NCBI GenBank assembly: GCA_002402125.1
Contig: NVVG01000039.1
Span: 4,381-9,472 of the forward strand
Origin: Moraxellaceae bacterium
Lineage (GTDB): Bacteria > Pseudomonadota > Gammaproteobacteria > Pseudomonadales > Ketobacteraceae
Direction of reading: 5' to 3'
DNA length: 5,092 bases
Below the pieces are notes generated by a model, which searched no databases, was not told the origin of the DNA, and saw only the letters and a program-made list of their open reading frames with translations. Positions 1-5,092 of the stretch are shown piece by piece (position 1 is the stretch's first letter; every line of letters starts with the position of its first letter). The position numbers and the translations under genes are program-made.

Positions 1-4
1 ACCG

Positions 5-28
5 GACACAAATGATATCTTTTGTGTC
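5..28. repeat. Short inverted repeat at the edge of the tandem array
   Basis: GACACAAA at 5-12 is the exact reverse complement of TTTGTGTC at 21-28, separated by an 8-base spacer. The right arm is the first 8 bases of the first 23-bp tandem unit. The array is therefore preceded by an inverted fragment of its own unit, either as a hairpin or as the end of an inverted copy lying outside the window. The function is unknown. Confidence 0.7.
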
Positions 29-112
29 TTTATGTACATACTATTTGTGTCTTTATGTACATACTATTCGTGCCTTTATGTACATGCTATTTGTGCCTTT
101 ATGTACATACTA
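21..112. repeat. Four tandem copies of a 23-bp unit with a TGTACA palindrome
   Basis: Four directly repeated 23-bp units lie end to end at 21-43, 44-66, 67-89 and 90-112. Units 1 and 2 are identical. Unit 3 differs from unit 1 at three positions and unit 4 at one. Each unit contains the palindrome ATGTACAT, extended to TATGTACATA in units 1, 2 and 4, so palindrome centres recur every 23 bp (about two helical turns). The period is not a multiple of three and no reading frame runs through it, so it is not coding. The layout resembles an array of dimeric-protein sites or plasmid-type iterons, but no replication gene is visible. A neutral minisatellite is an equally valid reading. The array may extend to the left of the window only as inverted sequence. 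Confidence 0.95.
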
Positions 113-208
113 AAGGCGAGATATGACCTGACCTCCCTCAACAATAGCTAAAACACAATGGTACCTAACGCTCCATTTAAATAGAAACATGTCCTTTTTA
201 AACAATTC

Positions 209-238
209 TTGTCTGACGGCATTCTAATAACATGTTAT
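209..238 (+). promoter_or_regulatory. Weak sigma-70-like promoter candidate
   Basis: TTGTCT at 209-214 and TGTTAT at 233-238 each match four of six positions of the sigma-70 boxes and are separated by 18 bases. Transcription starting near 245 would place the hairpin at 284-315 inside the 5' untranslated region. This is the best pair I could find by eye, but in an AT-rich region such matches arise by chance. Confidence 0.22.
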
Positions 239-256
239 GGTTATCTGGATTTAAGA

Positions 257-273
257 GGTGACGTAAGATCACC
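257..273. promoter_or_regulatory. Inverted repeat GGTGA-N7-TCACC, possible operator
   Basis: GGTGA at 257-261 is the reverse complement of TCACC at 269-273, with a 7-base spacer. The half-sites resemble those of the CRP family (TGTGA-N6-TCACA), but the spacer is one base too long, so a standard CRP site is unlikely. It could bind another dimeric regulator or be coincidental. No counterpart is seen before the second gene. Confidence 0.25.
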
Positions 274-283
274 CTTAATTCCC

Positions 284-315
284 AGCTCTATAAAGATGGA
301 CACACATCTAGAGTT
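284..315 (+). promoter_or_regulatory. Bulged leader hairpin of the first gene (copy 1)
   Basis: AGCTCT at 284-289 pairs with AGAGTT at 310-315, with one G-U pair. ATAA at 290-293 is bulged, and AGATG at 294-298 pairs with CATCT at 305-309 around the 6-base loop GACACA. The same architecture, with an identical upper stem, occurs at 3702-3732 before the second gene. Between copies the lower-stem pair T289-A310 becomes A-T, and G285-T314 becomes A-T, so pairing is kept although bases change. This argues for a functional RNA structure or a palindromic protein site. No U-tract follows, so it is not an intrinsic terminator. It ends 59 bases before the start codon. Confidence 0.55.
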
Positions 316-335
316 AGATACAAATAAAAAATAAA

Positions 336-360
336 ACATAAAAATAAGACATAAAAATAA
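336..360 (+). repeat. A-rich 12-bp direct repeat before the ribosome binding site
   Basis: ACATAAAAATAA occurs at 336-347 and again at 349-360, a 13-base period, directly upstream of the Shine-Dalgarno sequence at 361-366. The second gene lacks it, and its hairpin-to-start distance is 24 bases shorter, close to two repeat periods. Unpaired A-rich leader sequence can enhance translation; here that role is inferred only. Confidence 0.75.
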
Positions 361-374
361 AAGGAACTAGACCG

Positions 375-3300
375 ATGGCTATAAGGTTTAAGTGGAAAGG
401 CATACTATTGCCTGCTGTTTTAAGTATGGGGATCGTCAGCACCCCCGCAACTGCTGCCAGTGCCGAAGGACCCGGGACTTTATATGGGGACCTTTTACAA
501 TGGTACGCTGAAGCCTGGTTATCTCTGCCGCCGATCTCTCAATTTTGGGACTGGCAATTTAATTATACTGGCCATCTAGTTCCTCAAGCTAAATCCCATG
601 CAGTCACCACCTTCCGTGACCGCTCTGTACCTATCACCCTTACATCTAAACACGTAGTTCCCTCCTGGCGCGAAGCCCAAACTCTCAATTACAATGTCAT
701 TGAGGGGCCATATCACGGCACACTACAAGGGTCCGCACCCAACCTGGTCTACGTGCCTAATGCTGATTTCACTGGGTTAGACAAGATTCGCTTTAACGTA
801 ACTGACGGTGTGGACGGCAGCACCGAGGGCTCTATCGATATCAAAGTATCGGGCTCATTCACCGCCTTTGAAAGTGGCCAAGTGCGTCCTCTGGCATTAA
901 ATAGCAGCGCCACTCGGCTCTACGCACTGAATACCCCTGACGGAAAATTGGAAATCTACGATGTCTCTGGCGCGACGCCACAACACCTAACAAGCATTCC
1001 AGTTGGACTTGAACCCGTCGCCATATCCTTGCGCAACGATAACGAAGCCTGGATCGTCAACACGCTGTCAGATAGTGTCAGCATTGTGGACCTGAGCACG
1101 GCCACGCCCTATGTTAAGCGCACGCTACAAGTAGGTGACGAACCACAAGATGTGGTGTTTGCCGGCAATAACGGCCAACGCGCGTTTATTACCAGCGCCC
1201 ACCGCGGACAGAATTCTCCAGTAGACTTTGCGCCACAAACACCCGGCATCGGCCGTGCTGACGTGTGGGTATTTGATGCCAATGCTGTTGATAACGTTAT
1301 TGGCGATGCGATGCCACTCAACATTGTTACCCTGTTTGGCCTACCTGCTCGTGGCCTGGCCGTAAGCCCCGACGGAAAAACCGTCTACGCAGGCATCTTT
1401 AAATCCGGTAATCAGACCGCCATAGTGGCGCACAATTATTTAACCGAAGGCCCCTATGCCACGTATAATAATAAACCCGGTGTAAAAACTGACGCAAAAG
1501 GTGCCATTGCACCAAACACCGGATTAATTGCTAAATATGACGGCGAACATTGGCGCGACCAAAATGGCTTGATATGGGATGACTACGTACATTTTGACTT
1601 GCCCGATTACGACGTGTTTGAAATTGATGCCACAGCAGCATTACCTGCAGTAAAAACCCGGCACGCTCATGTAGGCACGTCACTGTTTAATCTGGCGGTG
1701 AATCCTAAAACTGGCGCCGTCTATGTCTCTAACCAAGAAGCGCGTAATGAATTACGCTTTGAAGGCGGCGGCGACCGCGCTGAAAGCCAAACCTTACGTG
1801 GCCGATTCATAGAAAACCGCATCACGGTGATTAAAGATAATCAGGTAACACCGATTAATTTGAATAGCCATCTGCAAGATGATAGACCCGGTGGCATGGC
1901 AGAAGATAACGCCCGCAGTTTAGCTATGCCTTTGCAGATGAAAATCGATTCCAAAGGCGAGGCGCTCTATGTGGCCGCCTATAGCTCTTCGAAAGTTGGC
2001 GTGTTTGATGTCACTGAATTAGAAAATAATACTTTTACGCCTTCTGCTAGCAGTCATATTGAAGTTACCGGTGGCGGCCCCAGCGGATTAGCGCTGGATG
2101 AAACACGTAACCGACTCTATGTACTCACTCGCTTCGATAACGGCATCTCAGTCATTGATACCAATACTAAAACCGAAGCAAGCCATGTACTGATGTATAA
2201 TCCCGAACCCGAATATATCGTTAAGGGTCGGCCCTTTTTATATGATGCGCGGTATAGCTCGGGACGCGGCGATAGCTCCTGTGGTAGTTGCCACCTGTTT
2301 GGCGATAATGATGGCATCGCATGGAATCTTGGCAATCCCGATGGTAGCTGGAAAACTAATCCACGCCCCTACGCGAATCGCTTTGTTGCAGCGATGGCAT
2401 TACGCGTATTACACCCAATGAAGGGCCCTATGCTTACCCAGACTTTTCGCGGTATGGAGTTTCAAGGACCCATGCACTGGCGTGGCGATCGTACCGGCGA
2501 ACATCGGGTTAATGGCGAGTCGCTAGAAAAAACTGCCTTTAAAGAATTCCGTGAGGCCTTCCCAGGATTGTTAGGGCGCGATAGTGAACCTACCGAAGAT
2601 GAATTAAATACGTTTACTGATTTCGTATTACAGTTACGTTTTCCACCTAATCCTATCCGCAATCTAGATGATACATTAACCCTCTCCGAAGAGGATGGTC
2701 GCGATGTATTCACGAATCTTAAAACCACGGGTTTTGAAGCGGAAAACACCGGCAATATAGCGATGATAACCTGTGAAGGCTGTCATGAATTAAACCCCGA
2801 GATTGAACGTTTTGGCACCTCCACCCTGATGAGCTTTGAAGGTACAGAAACGTCTCAGGACATGAAAATAGCAAACCTTCGTGGCGTATATCAAAGAGTG
2901 GGTATGTTCGGACAAAAACTCCGTAAACAAACACCGACCTATGCCGAGATGGGAGATCAAGTCAGCGGCTATGGTTTTTCTCATGACGGCGCCCAGGATA
3001 CAATGCGTACATTTTTATCCGCAAAAGTATTCCACGTACCAGACGATCGCATGGATAACATAATTAATTTCGTTATGACATTCCCCACAGGTTTTGCGCC
3101 AATCATTGGTCAGCAGGTTACGCTGAACAATAGCAACCCGTCCATGGATACACGACTCGACCTAATGATTAACCAAGCATTGGCCCACACACTAGTGGGT
3201 GGGCCTCACAAGCCAAAATGCGATCTAGTAGTAAACGGCGTTATCGATGGCGAAGCTCGTGGTTGGTTACTGCAAAATGATGGCCAATTCCTGCCTGACA

Positions 3301-3596
3301 CTCAGAGCGAGACAGCCCTTAGCGATGTCCAACTTCGCGCCTTGGCACTAAAACCTAACAACAGCTTGACCTATCTTTGCTCGACCCCGGGCAGTGGTGT
3401 ACGCGTAGCACTAGACCGAGATGAAGATGGCATCCTCAATGGAGACGATAACCTTCTAGCAGGTAAAGCTGAGACCAGTGTAGCAGCAGCCAACCCCAAC
3501 GCAGCGCCGGAAACCGACATCTTGCAAAGGAATGGCGGGTTCTTTCGCGAAGCTGCACAGAAAGTCGGCGGCAACTACCCAAGCTTCCCATTTTAA
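375..3596 (+). CDS. Secreted Ig-like / YVTN beta-propeller / di-haem MauG-peroxidase-like fusion protein
   Basis: The protein has 1073 residues, starting at an ATG eight bases after AAGGAA (361-366). A Sec signal peptide (KWK, then a hydrophobic core) ends near ATA-27 or ASA-30, so the protein is periplasmic or secreted. An Ig/cadherin-like domain (about 75-160; PYHGTLQG, FTGLDKIRF, DGVDGSTEG) is followed by a propeller at about 165-600 with seven blade-like repeats near 171, 210, 253, 320, 432, 515 and 563. The di-haem domain (about 610-910) has c-type motifs CGSCH at 636-640 and CEGCH at 800-804, a spacing typical of bacterial di-haem peroxidases and MauG. MHWRGD (700-705) lies between them, and GFSHDGA (867-873) matches the YFHDG-type segment of that family. 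The C-terminal domain has an aspartate-rich calcium-type loop at 1014-1025 and cysteines 949 and 1002, the only two outside the haem motifs. The family oxidises partner proteins or reduces peroxide; this protein's substrate is not deducible. Haem attachment would need the cytochrome c maturation system, not seen here. Confidence 0.9.
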   Translation: MAIRFKWKGILLPAVLSMGIVSTPATAASAEGPGTLYGDLLQWYAEAWLSLPPISQFWDWQFNYTGHLVPQAKSHAVTTFRDRSVPITLTSKHVVPSWREAQTLNYNVIEGPYHGTLQGSAPNLVYVPNADFTGLDKIRFNVTDGVDGSTEGSIDIKVSGSFTAFESGQVRPLALNSSATRLYALNTPDGKLEIYDVSGATPQHLTSIPVGLEPVAISLRNDNEAWIVNTLSDSVSIVDLSTATPYVKRTLQVGDEPQDVVFAGNNGQRAFITSAHRGQNSPVDFAPQTPGIGRADVWVFDANAVDNVIGDAMPLNIVTLFGLPARGLAVSPDGKTVYAGIFKSGNQTAIVAHNYLTEGPYATYNNKPGVKTDAKGAIAPNTGLIAKYDGEHWRDQNGLIWDDYVHFDLPDYDVFEIDATAALPAVKTRHAHVGTSLFNLAVNPKTGAVYVSNQEARNELRFEGGGDRAESQTLRGRFIENRITVIKDNQVTPINLNSHLQDDRPGGMAEDNARSLAMPLQMKIDSKGEALYVAAYSSSKVGVFDVTELENNTFTPSASSHIEVTGGGPSGLALDETRNRLYVLTRFDNGISVIDTNTKTEASHVLMYNPEPEYIVKGRPFLYDARYSSGRGDSSCGSCHLFGDNDGIAWNLGNPDGSWKTNPRPYANRFVAAMALRVLHPMKGPMLTQTFRGMEFQGPMHWRGDRTGEHRVNGESLEKTAFKEFREAFPGLLGRDSEPTEDELNTFTDFVLQLRFPPNPIRNLDDTLTLSEEDGRDVFTNLKTTGFEAENTGNIAMITCEGCHELNPEIERFGTSTLMSFEGTETSQDMKIANLRGVYQRVGMFGQKLRKQTPTYAEMGDQVSGYGFSHDGAQDTMRTFLSAKVFHVPDDRMDNIINFVMTFPTGFAPIIGQQVTLNNSNPSMDTRLDLMINQALAHTLVGGPHKPKCDLVVNGVIDGEARGWLLQNDGQFLPDTQSETALSDVQLRALALKPNNSLTYLCSTPGSGVRVALDRDEDGILNGDDNLLAGKAETSVAAANPNAAPETDILQRNGGFFREAAQKVGGNYPSFPF

Positions 3597-3625
3597 TATT
3601 CAAATAATCTAATCCCCTAAAACAA

Positions 3626-3682
3626 CACTGCTATTTAAAGAGAACTTCCTTGAAAACGGAAACGTTTATTTAAATAGCAGTG
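3626..3682. repeat. Perfect 14-bp inverted repeat downstream of the first gene
   Basis: CACTGCTATTTAAA at 3626-3639 is exactly complementary in reverse to TTTAAATAGCAGTG at 3669-3682. The 29-base interior can pair further: AAC/GTT (3643-3645 with 3664-3666) and TTCC/GGAA (3646-3649 with 3658-3661). This would give a long imperfect hairpin beginning 29 bases after the stop codon. There is no T-run after it, so it fits a message-stabilising or processing hairpin, or a weak or Rho-assisted terminator, better than an intrinsic terminator. A protein-binding palindrome is also possible. Confidence 0.8.
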
Positions 3683-3701
3683 ATTATCATCCGTGAAACG
3701 C

Positions 3702-3732
3702 AACTCAAAAAGATGAAGTTACATCTTGAGTT
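3702..3732 (+). promoter_or_regulatory. Bulged leader hairpin of the second gene (copy 2)
   Basis: AACTCA at 3702-3707 pairs with TGAGTT at 3727-3732. AAA at 3708-3710 is bulged, and AGATG at 3711-3715 pairs with CATCT at 3722-3726 around the 6-base loop AAGTTA. Shape and upper stem match the copy at 284-315, while the loops differ almost completely and the lower stem differs with pairing kept. It ends 35 bases before the start codon. TTTCTT follows, so a weak terminator or attenuator is possible, but the stem is AT-rich and the T-tract interrupted. Confidence 0.55.
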
Positions 3733-3767
3733 TCTTCCCAATAGAAAAATTATTAGGAGTTAAACCA

Positions 3768-5092
3768 ATGAACAGCAGGTTTACGTTAAAACGCACTCTA
3801 TTGTCTACTGTATTAAGTTTAGGAATAAGCCTAGCAATTATTAGCCCCCCAGCAACGGCTGCCGATTCCAGCGGACCGGGGAATCTTCTCGGTGACCTAG
3901 CACAGATCAGCGCACAGTTTTGGTTGTCTTTGCCTCCCATAGCTCAATTGATAGACTGGGCAGCATTCACCGTGCCCTTTCTGGTACCTCAGGCGAACTC
4001 CCATGCGGTTACGACGTTCCGAAATCAATCGGTACCGATTACGCTGACATCAGAGCACAAAGATCTTCGCAGCAAACCGGCACAAACCCTAGGGTATACT
4101 GTTATCGACGGCCCCTATCACGGCACGATACAGGGTACCGCGCCTAACCTTACCTACATGCCCAACGACGGTTTCACCGGGCACGATAAGATCCGCTTTG
4201 AAGTTAATGACGGCGTAGACGGAAGCACCGAGGGCACTATTGATATCAAGGTGTCTGGATCTTTTGCGGCATTCGAAAGTGGCCAGGTACGCCCGCTGGC
4301 ATTAAACAGCACGGCCACCCGTCTCTATGCACTTAATACACCCGATGGAAAATTGGAGATTTATGATGTATCCGGCGATGTCCCACAACATTTGACCAGT
4401 GTCTCTGTAGGTCTTGAGCCAGTAGCCATTGCATTACGTAACGATAACGAAGCCTGGATCGTCAACACCCTGTCAGATAACGTTAGCATTGTGAATCTGA
4501 CCGCGACCAATCCCTATGTTAAGCGTACCTTACAAGTAGGCGACGAACCTCAAGACGTGGTGTTCGCCGGTACCAATGGTCAGCGCGCCTTCATTACTAG
4601 CGCTCACAGAGGGCAGAACTCACCGGTAGACTTTGCACCATTAACTCCTGGCATTGGCCGCGCCGACGTCTGGGTATTTGATGCCAATGCAGTTGACAGC
4701 GTTGTCGGCGAGGCAACACCACTCAACATCGTCAGCCTATTCGGCATGCCCGCTCGTGGCCTGGCGGTAAGTCCCGACGGAAAAACGGTATACGCAAGCA
4801 TCTTTAAATCCGGTAATCAAACCGCCATTGTGGCGCATAACTATCGTATCGAAGGACCTAACGCCACCATCAACAAACCCGGCGTTAACACCGATGCAAC
4901 AGGGTCATTAGCACCTAATACTGGGTTAATTGTTAAATACGATGGCGAGCACTGGCGTGATCTAAACGGCTTAAGTTGGGATGAGTTTGTCCATTTTGAC
5001 TTGCCGGATTATGACGTATTTGAAATCGATGCCAGCGCAGCATTACCTGCAGTTAAAACCAGACATGCCGGCGTCGGAACCTCACTGTTTAA
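3768..5092 (+). CDS. Second secreted propeller/di-haem-type paralogue, cut by the right edge
   Basis: The frame opens at ATG 3768, eight bases after AGGAG (3755-3759), and stays open for 441 codons plus two bases to the window edge, so the 3' part is missing here rather than broken. The protein starts with a Sec signal peptide (KR, hydrophobic core, cleavage near PATA-31). It then has the segment GPGNLLGDL...WLSLPPI shared with its neighbour, the Ig-like domain (about 79-163; PYHGTIQG, FTGHDKIRF, DGVDGSTEG) and the first propeller blades. By hand count it is about 85% identical to the first protein from the Ig-like domain onward, with a four-residue insertion in the signal region and a one-residue deletion near residue 365. 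No cysteine is present so far, as in the same part of the first protein. A di-haem domain downstream is expected by homology but not seen. Confidence 0.9.
   Translation, partial: MNSRFTLKRTLLSTVLSLGISLAIISPPATAADSSGPGNLLGDLAQISAQFWLSLPPIAQLIDWAAFTVPFLVPQANSHAVTTFRNQSVPITLTSEHKDLRSKPAQTLGYTVIDGPYHGTIQGTAPNLTYMPNDGFTGHDKIRFEVNDGVDGSTEGTIDIKVSGSFAAFESGQVRPLALNSTATRLYALNTPDGKLEIYDVSGDVPQHLTSVSVGLEPVAIALRNDNEAWIVNTLSDNVSIVNLTATNPYVKRTLQVGDEPQDVVFAGTNGQRAFITSAHRGQNSPVDFAPLTPGIGRADVWVFDANAVDSVVGEATPLNIVSLFGMPARGLAVSPDGKTVYASIFKSGNQTAIVAHNYRIEGPNATINKPGVNTDATGSLAPNTGLIVKYDGEHWRDLNGLSWDEFVHFDLPDYDVFEIDASAALPAVKTRHAGVGTSLF

Larger units (their letters stand above)
113..374 (+). other. Non-coding leader region upstream of the first di-haem gene
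   Basis: This AT-rich stretch has no credible coding frame. The longest plausible start, ATG at 232, gives only nine codons and lacks a ribosome binding site. It contains a weak sigma-70-like pair at 209-238, an inverted repeat at 257-273, a bulged hairpin at 284-315, and an A-rich tract at 321-362. Part of it, ATTTAAA-t-AGAA at 175-186, resembles ATTTAAA-g-AGAA at 3633-3644 before the second gene, which suggests that the upstream region was duplicated together with the gene. Confidence 0.6.
3597..3767 (+). other. Intergenic spacer between the tandem paralogues
   Basis: This 171-bp spacer holds no open frame of note. It carries a perfect 14-bp inverted repeat (3626-3682) and the second copy of the leader hairpin (3702-3732), then the ribosome binding site AGGAG at 3755-3759. 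No convincing sigma-70 pair is present: TTGAAA at 3650-3655 has no good -10 box at 16-18 bases. The second gene may therefore be read through from the first, or use a promoter I cannot recognise. Confidence 0.6.

Noticed and set aside
21..112. CRISPR array
   Set aside because: The 23-bp units abut directly with no unique spacers between them, so this is a plain tandem repeat.
232..261. Nine-codon leader peptide (ATG at 232 to TGA at 259-261)
   Set aside because: No Shine-Dalgarno sequence, no run of regulatory codons, and no counterpart before the second gene.
257..273. CRP binding site
   Set aside because: The half-sites GTGA and TCAC are right, but the spacer is seven bases rather than six, so I kept only a generic inverted-repeat entry.
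289..294. TATAAA as a -10 box for the first gene
   Set aside because: No -35-like hexamer lies 16-18 bases upstream, and these bases fall inside the hairpin conserved before both genes, where they form part of the lower stem and bulge.
2462..2984. Minus-strand frames opposite the di-haem domain
   Set aside because: They overlap one another and the strongly supported plus-strand gene; their translations have no recognisable domain and no upstream signals.
375..3596. Rubber oxygenase (RoxA-type) assignment
   Set aside because: RoxA is also a secreted di-haem protein, but is about 680 residues with no Ig-like or YVTN propeller region; nothing visible supports that substrate.
3702..3740. Intrinsic terminator of the first gene
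   Set aside because: The stem is AT-rich and bulged, the T-tract is interrupted (TTTCTT), and the same hairpin stands before the first gene, which favours a leader element.
3920..4147. 75-codon plus-strand frame inside the second gene
   Set aside because: It lies in another frame of the paralogue, whose own frame matches the first protein throughout; it has no ribosome binding site or recognisable motif.

Overview
The window looks bacterial, Gram-negative and probably gammaproteobacterial. Both proteins carry classical Sec signal peptides, the genes have Shine-Dalgarno sequences, and the complete protein has two periplasmic c-type haem motifs. Base composition is moderate. The taxon is an inference; no rRNA or other phylogenetic marker is present.

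Layout. Positions 1-112 hold a short inverted repeat and four head-to-tail copies of a 23-bp unit, each centred on a TGTACA palindrome. Positions 113-374 are a non-coding leader region with a weak promoter candidate, a small inverted repeat, a bulged hairpin and an A-rich direct repeat before the ribosome binding site. Positions 375-3596 encode a complete 1073-residue secreted protein: signal peptide, Ig/cadherin-like domain, seven-bladed YVTN-type beta-propeller, di-haem MauG/cytochrome c peroxidase-like domain, and a C-terminal domain ending in an aspartate-rich calcium-type loop. A 171-bp spacer follows with two inverted repeats. From 3768 to the right edge runs the 5' part (441 codons) of a second gene, a close paralogue of the first. 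It is cut by the window before its haem domain.

How it fits together. The two genes are a tandem duplication, about 85% identical at protein level from the Ig-like domain through most of the propeller and much more diverged at the N-terminus. Parts of the upstream region were duplicated too. Each gene has, before its start codon, a hairpin with the same shape: 6-bp lower stem, 5' bulge, identical 5-bp upper stem, 6-nt loop. One lower-stem base pair is swapped from T-A to A-T. That leader element is the most interesting non-coding signal here, and suggests shared post-transcriptional or operator control of both secreted di-haem enzymes. The substrate of these enzymes cannot be read from the sequence.
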